Source: Haloarculaceae archaeon (lineage in GTDB: Archaea > Halobacteriota > Halobacteria > Halobacteriales > Haloarculaceae). From it: DNA of 41,087 bases. The stretch lies in NCBI GenBank assembly GCA_018609945.1, contig JAHENO010000184.1:1-41087 (forward strand), in the 5' to 3' direction. The position numbers were made by a program, and so were the translations under genes. Shown in pieces: positions 8,556 through 16,437 of the stretch (within the stretch, counting starts at the first letter, position 1; every line of letters begins with the position of its first letter). The notes beneath the pieces are model-generated. The model did not search any database. It saw nothing but the letters and a program-made list of their open reading frames with translations, and was not told where the DNA came from.

Positions 8556-9389
8556 ATGAAGTACAGCAGAGACGAAACCCTCGAACGGCTCCGGTCGACA
8601 GTGGAGAACGGCGAACCGATCATCGGCGCGGGCGCCGGCACCGGGATGTCGGCGAAGTTCGCAGAGCGCGGGGGTGTCGACCTCCTGATCATCTACAACT
8701 CCGGGCGCTACCGGATGAACGGCCGGGGGTCGCTTGCTGGCCTCCTTCCCTACGGCGACGCCAACGAGATCGTCCTCGATATGGGCCACCAGGTGCTCCC
8801 GGTCGTCGAGGACACGCCCGTCCTCGCGGGGGTCAACGGCACCGATCCCTTCCGCGAGATGGAGGTGTTCATCTCCGAGCTGAAAACTCGCGGGTTCTCC
8901 GGGGTGCAGAACTTCCCGACGGTCGGCATCTTCGATGAGGATTCGACGTTCCGGGCGAACATCGAGGAGACCGGGATGGGCTACGACGAGGAAGTCGACA
9001 TGATCCAGGAGGCCAGCGAGCAGGGGATGCTCACCTGTCCGTACGTCTTCACCGAGGAAGAGGCCCGCGAGATGACCGAGGCCGGTGCCGACGTCGTCGT
9101 CTCGCACATGGGCCTGACAACCTCGGGGGACATCGGTGCCCAGACCGCGCTGGATCTGGAGACGGCCGCCGAACGTGTCCAGGCCCACCACGACGCCGTC
9201 AAGGAGGTCAACGACGACGCGCTGGTCATCTGTCACGGCGGCCCCATTGCCTGGCCCGAGGACGCCCAGTACGTCCTCGACAACACCGAGGGCGTCGTTG
9301 GCTTCTTCGGCGCCTCCAGCCTCGAACGGCTTCCCACCGAGGAAGCGATCGAGAATCAGGCACGCGAATTCAAGGCCATGGACCTATGA
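8556..9389 (+). CDS. PEP-hydrolase-like TIM-barrel protein (Tm-1 C-terminal type)
   Basis: 277-residue TIM-barrel protein of the phosphoenolpyruvate-hydrolase-like family (once called TIM-barrel signal transduction proteins). The family signature is strong: PIIGAGAGTGMSAKF, LLIIYNSGRYRMNGRGSLAGLLPYGDAN, FSGVQNFPTVG and VVSHMGLTTSGDIGA. The ATG at 8556 is used; a TTG two codons earlier would fit leaderless spacing slightly better. Its stop overlaps the cupin start by 4 nt (ATGA), and a UPF0261 gene follows, so three genes form one operon. In the plant Tm-1 protein a UPF0261 domain and this barrel are fused, so the two products probably act together. The biochemical reaction is not established. 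Confidence 0.85.
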   Translation: MKYSRDETLERLRSTVENGEPIIGAGAGTGMSAKFAERGGVDLLIIYNSGRYRMNGRGSLAGLLPYGDANEIVLDMGHQVLPVVEDTPVLAGVNGTDPFREMEVFISELKTRGFSGVQNFPTVGIFDEDSTFRANIEETGMGYDEEVDMIQEASEQGMLTCPYVFTEEEAREMTEAGADVVVSHMGLTTSGDIGAQTALDLETAAERVQAHHDAVKEVNDDALVICHGGPIAWPEDAQYVLDNTEGVVGFFGASSLERLPTEEAIENQAREFKAMDL

Positions 9390-9808
9390 GCGAGTACTTC
9401 GTCGAACCCGAAGATGTCGAGACCCAGGTGTTCGACTGGGGCATGCTGAAGTGGCAGAGCACGCCCGAAGTGACCGGTGGCGAGCGGTTCAGTGCCGGCG
9501 TCGTCAGACTCGAACCCGGCAAGGGACACGAACGGCACACCCACCCCGACAGCGACGAAATCCTCTACGTGATCAGCGGCGAGGGCAAGCAGGAGGTCGC
9601 CGACGAGACTCGCGAGATCGAGGCCGGCGACATGGTCTTCGTCCCCGAGGGCGTCGAACACGGCACCTGGAACACCGGCTGGGAGACGCTGGTCCTCCTG
9701 GCCGTCTACGCCCCGCCCGGACCCGAGGAAGTGCTCGCCGACCTGCCCGGATGTGAAATCGTCCCGCCCGGCGAACTCCCCACGGACGAGGCGACCGGAG
9801 GTGACTGA
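9386..9808 (+). CDS. Cupin-domain protein
   Basis: 140-residue single-domain cupin. The two metal-binding motifs are visible: cupin 1 around GKGHERHTHPDSDEILYVISGEG (His, His and Glu ligands, residues about 50-66) and cupin 2 around GDMVFVPEGVEHGTWNTG (His about 92). It is translated through a 4-nt overlap with the TIM-barrel gene and followed after 3 nt by the Tm-1-like gene. Its place in this operon suggests it binds or isomerises the same small molecule; activity is unknown. Confidence 0.85.
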   Translation: MSEYFVEPEDVETQVFDWGMLKWQSTPEVTGGERFSAGVVRLEPGKGHERHTHPDSDEILYVISGEGKQEVADETREIEAGDMVFVPEGVEHGTWNTGWETLVLLAVYAPPGPEEVLADLPGCEIVPPGELPTDEATGGD

Positions 9809-9811
9809 CTG

Positions 9812-11038
9812 ATGGCAGTCGTCATCGTGGGCACGCTGGATACGAAGGCCGAGGAGATCGGCTTCGCCCGGGACGTGATCGAGACCCAGGGCGTGGACGT
9901 CCACCTCGTGGACACGGGCGTCATGGACGACCCGGAGATCGACCCGGACACGCCCGCCAGCGACGTGGCAGAGGCCGGCGGCACGACCCTCGAAGCCCTC
10001 CGTGAGGCGGGCGACCGTGGCGAGGCCATCGAGGCCATGGGTCAGGGCGCCGCCGAGATCGCCACGCACCTCCACGAGGAGGGCGTCCTCGATGGTATCC
10101 TCGGACTGGGTGGCTCGGGCAACACCTCCGTCGCCACGGAGGCCATGCGCGCGCTGCCCGTGGGCGTCCCGAAGCTGATGGTCTCGACGGTCGCCTCCGG
10201 CGACACCGAACCCTACATCGGGACGCGGGATCTGGCGATGATGTACTCGGTCGCAGACATCGAGGGGCTGAACCAGCTTTCCCGGGCGGTCATCGCCAAC
10301 GGCGCGCTGGCGATGGTGGGCATGGTCGCGAACGACCCCGACGTCGAGGTCGAGGACCGCCCCACGATCGCCATCACGATGTTCGGGGTCACCACGCCCT
10401 GCGTCCAGACCGCCCGCGAGTACCTCGAGGAGCGTGGCTACGAGATCATCGTCTTCCACGCGACCGGCACGGGCGGGCGCGCGATGGAGAGCCTCATCGA
10501 GGAGGGCATCGTCGACGGCGTCCTCGACGTCACCACGACCGAATGGGCCGACGAGCACGTCGGCGGCGTGCTGTCTGCTGGTCCCGACCGCCTCGACGCA
10601 GCAGCCGAGGCAGGCATCCCGCAGGTCGTCTCCACCGGCGCACTGGACATGGTCAACTTCGGGCCACGGGACACCGTCCCCGAGGAGTTCGAAGGTCGGC
10701 AGTTCCACATCCACAACCCCCAGGTGACGCTGATGCGGACCACCCCCGAGGAAACCGCCGAGATCGGCGCAATCATCGCCGACAAACTCAACGGGGCGAC
10801 CGGCCCGACCGCGCTGGCCCTGCCCCTGCATGGCGTCTCGATGATCGACGTCGAGGGCGAGGACTTCTACGACCCCGAGGCCGACCGGGCGCTGTTCGAC
10901 GCGCTCCGCGAGGGTATCGACGACGACATCGACCTGCTGGAACTGGAGACGGACATCAACGACGAGGAATTCGCCGAGACGATCGCCGGGAAACTCGACG
11001 CATACATGCGCGAGGCTGGCGTCGGTCCCGAGGACTGA
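9812..11038 (+). CDS. Tm-1-like ATP-binding protein (UPF0261)
   Basis: 408-residue protein of the Tm-1/UPF0261 family. It begins VVIVGTLDTKAEEIGFARDVIETQGVDVHLVDTGV, the standard opening, and has the glycine-rich GILGLGGSGNTSVATEAMRALPVGVPKLMVSTVASGDT and the ATP-domain segment FHATGTGGRAMESLIEEG. The family folds as two Rossmann-like halves; the tomato homologue binds ATP and blocks tobamovirus replication, but the cellular job in microbes is not established. It is the last gene of the operon with the PEP-hydrolase-like barrel and cupin. No start ambiguity: the ATG follows the cupin stop by 3 nt. Confidence 0.88.
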   Translation: MAVVIVGTLDTKAEEIGFARDVIETQGVDVHLVDTGVMDDPEIDPDTPASDVAEAGGTTLEALREAGDRGEAIEAMGQGAAEIATHLHEEGVLDGILGLGGSGNTSVATEAMRALPVGVPKLMVSTVASGDTEPYIGTRDLAMMYSVADIEGLNQLSRAVIANGALAMVGMVANDPDVEVEDRPTIAITMFGVTTPCVQTAREYLEERGYEIIVFHATGTGGRAMESLIEEGIVDGVLDVTTTEWADEHVGGVLSAGPDRLDAAAEAGIPQVVSTGALDMVNFGPRDTVPEEFEGRQFHIHNPQVTLMRTTPEETAEIGAIIADKLNGATGPTALALPLHGVSMIDVEGEDFYDPEADRALFDALREGIDDDIDLLELETDINDEEFAETIAGKLDAYMREAGVGPED

Positions 11039-11617
11039 CGCGAACCCTTTCTGTCCGGTCGTGGCACTCGTCTCATCCGCAGGACAGATAGCAGGGATAC
11101 GATCATGACGGCCACATCGACGTAATGGGAATCGATTGCTGTCTATAATGACGCGATTATTGTAACTTTTAGAAAATATCTGAGCAGGCATATTATCGAG
11201 ATAGGGTATTTTTCGACGTTCCAGAACGAACAGGTAGTAATAGCCCTGATGATAGTGATGGTTGGACGGTTTTACTGTAACCTGCGATCAAGTATAACGA
11301 ACAGAGAATTCCTCTACGTGATCGTTGATTTCGTCGAATCAATTACGACAAGCGACAACCACTAAAGTACAATTTATGTCGAAATAACATAATTGATATT
11401 ACATAGTAGGTAACCTTTCACGTGCTGTAGTTGTAATTTCATTTACCGTTTCGGGCCGTGGCCACTGATACTGACTGCTGTAGCCATTTCCCAGGTCGAG
11501 CGCCCGATGTCGTGTGGTCGATCCGGCAATGCACGACAACGGTCATTACGAGCAAAAGAAGAGCCCGCCGTAGCCTCGCGTGACTCGGCTCTCTGTTCCC
11601 CGCCAGCCCGGCAGTTG
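11039..11617. other. Long intergenic region, AT-rich centre
   Basis: 579 bp between the convergent Tm-1-like and ssnA genes. About 11120-11450 is AT-rich compared with its surroundings, with many TATA-like stretches. No reading frame with haloarchaeal codon bias, no tRNA and no strong hairpin were found. The right part (11460-11617) returns to high GC. It may be decayed coding DNA or an unrecognised RNA; I cannot support either. Confidence 0.4.
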
Positions 11618-12913
11618 CTACAGGCGCTCCCAGAGGCGCTGGCTGGCCTCGCCGACACGCTGCATCTCTGCCCGGGTTACGCCACTGACGCCCTCGCCGC
11701 GCTCGTACGCCACGTCCCCGCCGACGATGGTTCTCGTGACGTCTCCCCGACTGGCTGCGCTGACCACGTAGTAGGGGGCGCTGCCGGACAGCACGGGATT
11801 CGGCCCGAGGTCGAGGGTGACGAAATCGCCGCGCTTGCCTTCCTCGACGCTTCCCACACTGTCGGCCATGCCCAGGACCTCCGCCGACCCGATGGTCGCC
11901 CACTCTAGCGCGTTCGCCATGTCGAAGCCGCTCGGATTGGACTGCTTGAGTTTGTGGATGCCGACAGCCGAGCGCATCGTCTCGAACATGTCGGGGTCCC
12001 AGCCGTCGTCGCCGATGCCGATGGTCATGTCCTCGTCCTGCATCTTCTCGACGTTCGCGATGCCGACAGCGTTGTTGATGTTGGAGTAGGGGTTGTGCGC
12101 GACTGCGACGTCGTTGTCGGCCAGGATTTCGAGTTCCCGTTCCGTCGAGTGGACGCAGTGGGCCGCGATGACGTCCGCGTCGAGGAAACCCATCTCCTCG
12201 AGGGCCGGGACTGGCCGTTTCCCGTAGTCTTCGATAGCGCGGTGTACGTCCACGAGTCCCTCTTCCAGGTGTATCTGCACCGGGCGGTCGTCTTCGAGGG
12301 CCCGCTCCGTGGTCGCCTCGACCACGGACTCGGTGTTCGTAAAGAGGGTGTGCAGGCAGTAGTGTCCCGCCACGCGCTCGTATTCGTCTTCGCCCCCGCG
12401 GACGAATTCAGTGTTCTCCTCGAGGCCGTCCATCGCCTGCTCCTCGGAGTTGCGGGCGGTCTGCTCGAAGGTGATCATCCCGCGGATCGGCGTGGCGTCG
12501 ACGCCCTCGGCGACGGCCTCCAGGCCACCGGGAAGCGTGTTCGGGCCGGAGTAGTTGTCACAGAAGGTCGTCACGCCGCTTTCGAGCATCTCGACGCAGG
12601 ACCCGAGCGCCGAGAGGCGGGCGTCCGCTTCGGTGAAGGCCTCGTCCACGCGCCACCAGATGTCCACGAGGGCCTCGTAGAAACTCTCCGGGGCGACGTC
12701 CAGCGGCGCCCCGCGGATGGGCAACGCGTACATGTGGGTGTGGCAGTTGACCAGCCCCGGGATGACGACCTCGTCGCGGGCGTCCACGTCGGCGTCTCCC
12801 GCGTAGCCGTCGTCGATGTCGACGACCTCGCCACCGTCGACGACGACGTGACACTCCTGTCTGACCTCGCGCTCGTCGTTCATCGTGACGAGCGTGCCGG
12901 CGTTCAGTATCAC
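11618..12913 (-). CDS. ssnA: SsnA-like amidohydrolase
   Basis: Metal-dependent amidohydrolase/deaminase of 431 residues, close to E. coli SsnA (442). Metal ligands H58 and H60 (CHTHMY) open the barrel; HLEE, AHCVH and GDDG supply later ligands. Stretches matching SsnA specifically are LVDIWWRVDEAFTEADA, ITFEQTARN, YSNINNAVG and GDDGWDPDMFETM. It starts at GTG 12913, with a TATA-like TTTTGTA at about 12938-12944, 28 nt upstream. In bacteria ssnA sits with ygeW, ygeY, ygeZ, yqeA and selenium-dependent molybdenum hydroxylase genes; that cluster has been linked to anaerobic purine/urate breakdown in gut bacteria. The exact reaction here is inferred to be hydrolysis or deamination of a purine-derived ring. 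It is divergent from the hydantoinase-like gene with 60 bp between. Confidence 0.87.
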   Translation of the reverse strand: MILNAGTLVTMNDEREVRQECHVVVDGGEVVDIDDGYAGDADVDARDEVVIPGLVNCHTHMYALPIRGAPLDVAPESFYEALVDIWWRVDEAFTEADARLSALGSCVEMLESGVTTFCDNYSGPNTLPGGLEAVAEGVDATPIRGMITFEQTARNSEEQAMDGLEENTEFVRGGEDEYERVAGHYCLHTLFTNTESVVEATTERALEDDRPVQIHLEEGLVDVHRAIEDYGKRPVPALEEMGFLDADVIAAHCVHSTERELEILADNDVAVAHNPYSNINNAVGIANVEKMQDEDMTIGIGDDGWDPDMFETMRSAVGIHKLKQSNPSGFDMANALEWATIGSAEVLGMADSVGSVEEGKRGDFVTLDLGPNPVLSGSAPYYVVSAASRGDVTRTIVGGDVAYERGEGVSGVTRAEMQRVGEASQRLWERL

Positions 12914-12973
12914 ACACCTCCAATCTCCGCCAGTCTACAAAACTACTTTGGTCGGTCCGACGCACGGTGAGGT

Positions 12974-14311
12974 ATGGCCGATACACTCGTCACCGGTGCT
13001 GACTTGGTCAGTCCGAGCGGCGTTCGGCGGGCCGACATCGCTATCGATGACGGCGAAATCGCCGCTGTCGGACAGGACCTTCCCCACGAGGCGGGGGACG
13101 TGATCGACGCCGACGGCATGGTGGCACTTCCCGGTATCGTCGACGTCCACAACCACATGCACGACGACGAACTGTTTCCCGACGGCATCGACTTCGCCTC
13201 CCAGACGGCCAGTGCTGTGGCAGGCGGCGTGACGACGGTCGTCGAACTCCCCACGCAGACCCCGGTCACGACGCCCGAGGTGTTTCTCGAGAAGCGCGAG
13301 GCCTGCGAGGAACTCGCACACGTCGATTTCGGACTGGTCTGTGGGAACGTCCAAGACGCAGACATCGACATCGAGGGGATAATCCGGGAGGGCACGCGGG
13401 ATTTCAAGACGTTCACTGCCGACCCCTATCTCGCCGACGACAGGACCATCGTCGAGTTGATGGACCGCGTCGGCCGGGCGGGCGGGAAGGTCCGTGTCCA
13501 CTGCGAAACCCAGGGGATCATGGACCACGCACGTGCCCGGATCGAGTCCGACGACCCCGAGGTTTACATGGACTCGCGCCCTGTCGAAGCGGAACTCGAC
13601 GCCATCACTCGCGTCGGGTACTTTGCCGAGTATGCGGACTGTCCGCTCCACGTCGTCCACGTCTCCAGCGGGAGCGGCGCACGCGAGGGTGCACGCTTCA
13701 GGGCCCGCGGCGAGGTGCCCGTGACGCTGGAATCCTGCCCGCACTACCTCGCCTTCTCTAAAGAAGACGTCGCCGAGAAGGGACCCTTTCTCAAGGTCAA
13801 CCCCAGTCTGAAATCGCCCGAGGAGGTCCAGCGACTCTGGGACGCCGTCCGGGACGGCACCATCGACCTCATCGCCAGCGAGCACTTCCCGACCTACCGG
13901 GAGAACAGGGAGCGCGGGTGGGAAAACATCTGGGAACCGTACGCGGGACTCCCCTCGATCGAGACGATGCTGGAGTTCCTCGTCAGCGAGGGTGTCCACG
14001 AGGGCCGACTCTCCTGGCCGCGCCTGTGCGAACTGGTGTGTGCCCGTCCCGCCGCGGAGGCGGGCGTTTTCCCGCGAAAGGGACTCGTCCGCGAGGGGAC
14101 CGACGCAGATATCGTGCTCCTTCGCGAGGAATCCTGGACCGTCTCCGCCGACGACCTGGCGTACAACGGTGGCTGGACGCCCTACGAGGGTCGGAAGTGG
14201 ACCGCACGGGTCGATACCGTCATCGCTGGCGGTGCAATTGCCGCCCGTGACCACGAGGTGCATTCGGAACCCGGCGACGGCGAGTTCCTCCACCGGGGTC
14301 CGCGAGGGTGA
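12974..14311 (+). CDS. Dihydropyrimidinase/allantoinase-like amidohydrolase (YgeZ/HyuA-like)
   Basis: Cyclic amidohydrolase of 445 residues in the hydantoinase, allantoinase and dihydroorotase family. Metal ligands H59 and H61 (VHNHMH), the likely carboxylated Lys145 (DFKTFT), His176 and His229 are present, and ESCPHYLAF and NPSLKSPEE match allantoinases. One oddity: the catalytic aspartate motif SDHxP reads SEHFP (Glu303). The family opens cyclic ureides such as hydantoins, allantoin and dihydropyrimidines. Position beside ssnA and upstream of ygeW and yqeA matches the bacterial ygeZ (hydA) gene. Substrate is not certain, and the Asp-to-Glu change may shift it. It is transcribed divergently from ssnA. 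Confidence 0.83.
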   Translation: MADTLVTGADLVSPSGVRRADIAIDDGEIAAVGQDLPHEAGDVIDADGMVALPGIVDVHNHMHDDELFPDGIDFASQTASAVAGGVTTVVELPTQTPVTTPEVFLEKREACEELAHVDFGLVCGNVQDADIDIEGIIREGTRDFKTFTADPYLADDRTIVELMDRVGRAGGKVRVHCETQGIMDHARARIESDDPEVYMDSRPVEAELDAITRVGYFAEYADCPLHVVHVSSGSGAREGARFRARGEVPVTLESCPHYLAFSKEDVAEKGPFLKVNPSLKSPEEVQRLWDAVRDGTIDLIASEHFPTYRENRERGWENIWEPYAGLPSIETMLEFLVSEGVHEGRLSWPRLCELVCARPAAEAGVFPRKGLVREGTDADIVLLREESWTVSADDLAYNGGWTPYEGRKWTARVDTVIAGGAIAARDHEVHSEPGDGEFLHRGPRG

Positions 14312-14340
14312 CGGCATCCGAGAACTGCGACGTCGCGTCC

Positions 14341-14348
14341 TTTTTATA
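14341..14348 (+). promoter_or_regulatory. TATA element of the threonine-synthase-like gene
   Basis: TTTTTATA centred 26 nt before the ATG at 14371, giving a leaderless transcript separate from the hydantoinase-like gene. Confidence 0.55.
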
Positions 14349-14370
14349 GCCACACGGAATTGTACACGAT

Positions 14371-15630
14371 ATGGCGATGGAGCACGTCACCACCCTGGAG
14401 TGTACCCTGTGTGGCGCGGAGTACGACCCCGGGCAGATCATCTACACGTGTGACAACCACGAGGGGACACGAGGCGTACTGGAAGTAAAGTACGACTACG
14501 AAGTCGTCCACGAGAACTTCGACGCGGACCTCGACGGGACGATTCCGTCCCAGTGGAAGTACGAGGCGTTTCTCCCGGTGGACGACGAGGCGGACCCGGT
14601 CACCCTCAACGAGGGCGGATCCGACCTCTTCGAGGCACCGACGCTCAGCGAGGAACTGGGCGTGGAGACGCTGGTCAAAGACGACGGCCGCAACCCCACC
14701 GGCTGTTTCAAGGACCGCGCTTCCTCCGTGGCCGTCACCAAGGCCCGCCACGCCGGCCGCGATATCATCACCTGTGCCTCGACCGGCAACGCCGCCGCGT
14801 CGCTGTGCGGGTACGCCGCGCGCGGCGGACTGGACTGTCGCATCTTCGTTCCGGGGTCGGCGCCGGAGGGCAAGCTCGCACAGCCGCTCGTCTACGGTGC
14901 GGACGTCCTCGCCGTCGAGGGGACCTACGACGAGGCCTACGACCTGAGCGTCGAGGTCACCGAACAGTACGGCTGGTACAACCGCAACGCCGCGATCAAC
15001 CCCTTCCAGGTCGAGGGCAAGCGAACCGCCGGCCTCGAACTCGCGGAGCAGTCCCTGGTCCGGGGCGACATCCCCGACTGGGTGGTCTTCTCGATGGGCG
15101 ACGGCTGTACGATCGCGGGTGCCTGGAAGGGACTCCGGGAGTTCCACGAACTCGGCTTTGTCGACGAGGCCCCGCGGATGCTCGGCGTACAGGCCGAGGG
15201 TGCGACCGCCATCCACGATACCTTCCACGGCTCCGACGACGTCTCGGACGTCGCCGAGACGATGGCTGACTCCATCGCCGTCGGCGTCCCCCGCAATGTC
15301 GTGAAAGCCTGCCGTGCGCTCGAAGAGAGCGGCGGGACCTCGGTGCTGGTCTCGGACGAGGACATCATGGCAGCCGAGGTCCTGCTCGGCAGCACCGAAG
15401 GAATCTACGCAGAGCCCGCAGCCGCGGCGCCAGTCGCGGGCGTCCAGGAAGCGCGGGACCGGGGCATCATCGATAGCGGCGATACCGTGGTCGTGGCCTC
15501 GACCGGATTCGGGCTGAAGGACACCGAGGGTGCAAAACAGGCGACCGGTGGCGTCGAACGGATCGATCCGGACATAGCGGAGGTCGAACGGCTGTACGGG
15601 ACCGCAGAGCGGGCCGCTGCAGACGACTGA
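14371..15630 (+). CDS. Threonine-synthase-like PLP enzyme
   Basis: Fold-type II PLP enzyme of 419 residues, most like archaeal threonine synthase. It starts with a zinc-ribbon-like segment (CTLCGAEYDPGQ...YTC). The PLP lysine is in PTGCFKDRA (about residue 116), the substrate loop is CASTGNAAAS, and MGDGCTIAG holds the phosphate. The gene has its own leaderless promoter. It lies inside the ureide cluster at the place where bacteria have ygeX, a 2,3-diaminopropionate ammonia-lyase that is also a fold-type II PLP enzyme. I infer that it may do that beta-elimination instead of making threonine. A housekeeping threonine synthase that happens to lie here cannot be excluded from sequence alone. Confidence 0.8.
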   Translation: MAMEHVTTLECTLCGAEYDPGQIIYTCDNHEGTRGVLEVKYDYEVVHENFDADLDGTIPSQWKYEAFLPVDDEADPVTLNEGGSDLFEAPTLSEELGVETLVKDDGRNPTGCFKDRASSVAVTKARHAGRDIITCASTGNAAASLCGYAARGGLDCRIFVPGSAPEGKLAQPLVYGADVLAVEGTYDEAYDLSVEVTEQYGWYNRNAAINPFQVEGKRTAGLELAEQSLVRGDIPDWVVFSMGDGCTIAGAWKGLREFHELGFVDEAPRMLGVQAEGATAIHDTFHGSDDVSDVAETMADSIAVGVPRNVVKACRALEESGGTSVLVSDEDIMAAEVLLGSTEGIYAEPAAAAPVAGVQEARDRGIIDSGDTVVVASTGFGLKDTEGAKQATGGVERIDPDIAEVERLYGTAERAAADD

Positions 15631-15646
15631 CCGGGACCGCCAGCTG

Positions 15647-16114
15647 TTACGAACTGAGAAAGTCGTTCAGTATTGCGAATTCGGCCGGCGAGAGGATAAC
15701 CTCGGTCGTCACACCATCCACACCGTCGAAGGTATCGTCCAGTGTGAGGACGGTATTCACCTCGTCGCCGAGGGCGACATCGGCATAGTAGCCGTCCCAG
15801 GCGTCGATGTCCAACTCCGCACTCCGCGCGAGTGCATCCCTGACGTCGGTCTCCGACATGCGTTCGCGCCAGTCTACCCGCTTCGAGTCCATGAAATTCA
15901 GCATCATGTCCGCGGCCGTCGCGTTATCGAACCCGTAGTAGCCGGTCAGGACCGCGTGTGAACCGAGGACGACGGGATACGGAACGACGGCGTCGATATC
16001 ACCGCGTATTGCCTCCCGGAGACAGGACAGCGCCCGGTCGCTGACCGGGGTGTCGGCGTGTGCGAGTGCGACGACGCCGACGTCTATCAGATACGGTCCA
16101 TCCGGCTTACTCAT
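15647..16114 (-). CDS. PIN-domain protein (VapC-like)
   Basis: 155-residue PIN-domain protein, probable toxin ribonuclease of a type II toxin-antitoxin pair. Acidic residues of the nuclease centre are visible at Asp11 (YLIDVG), around Asp104-107 (DIDAWDGYYAD) and Asp126-127 (TLDDTFD). The second canonical acidic residue, normally a Glu in the PVVLxE region, is missing: the sequence reads PVVLGSHAVL, so activity is uncertain. The start at 16114 is chosen because MSKPDGPYLID gives a normal PIN N-terminus and overlaps the AbrB-like gene by 8 nt; the open frame to 16171 is not needed. Confidence 0.78.
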   Translation of the reverse strand: MSKPDGPYLIDVGVVALAHADTPVSDRALSCLREAIRGDIDAVVPYPVVLGSHAVLTGYYGFDNATAADMMLNFMDSKRVDWRERMSETDVRDALARSAELDIDAWDGYYADVALGDEVNTVLTLDDTFDGVDGVTTEVILSPAEFAILNDFLSS

Positions 16115-16394
16115 GCTGATACTCTCCGCCCTTGACACCGTCGCGGATGCGCTGGGCGTGTTCCCGTGCAATCGGGTGGAGGTCGTCCTCCGGGGCTACC
16201 TGGTCGGGGTTCCTGGACGCCGAGTCGATGAGTTGCTCCATCCCCTCGATGATCGCCTCGGGGTCGTCCTCTGGCTCGACGACCGCTCTCCCGTCTTCGG
16301 CACGCACCTCGACCTCCGTTCCCGGGGTGACGCCGAGGCGCTCGCGCACCTCCTTCGGGAGAACGATCCGTCCCTTGTCGTCTACTGTCGGCAT
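16107..16394 (-). CDS. AbrB/MazE-type antitoxin (VapB-like)
   Basis: 95-residue protein with an N-terminal AbrB swapped-hairpin DNA-binding domain (TVDDKGRIVLPKEVRERLGVTPGTEVEVR, residues 3-31) and an acidic C-terminal tail that would bind the PIN toxin. It overlaps the PIN gene by 8 nt, so the pair is translated together. It would repress its own promoter. The pair sits downstream of the LLM oxidoreductase on the same strand with a 43-nt gap. Confidence 0.85.
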   Translation of the reverse strand: MPTVDDKGRIVLPKEVRERLGVTPGTEVEVRAEDGRAVVEPEDDPEAIIEGMEQLIDSASRNPDQVAPEDDLHPIAREHAQRIRDGVKGGEYQHE

Positions 16395-16437
16395 GCTCCC
16401 ACAATAGGTGGGAAACGACGTAAACCTTCGGGCGTCG

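Noticed and set aside
11507..11908. 133-residue plus-strand frame covering the ssnA 3' end
   Set aside because: Mostly antisense to ssnA, with no family features.
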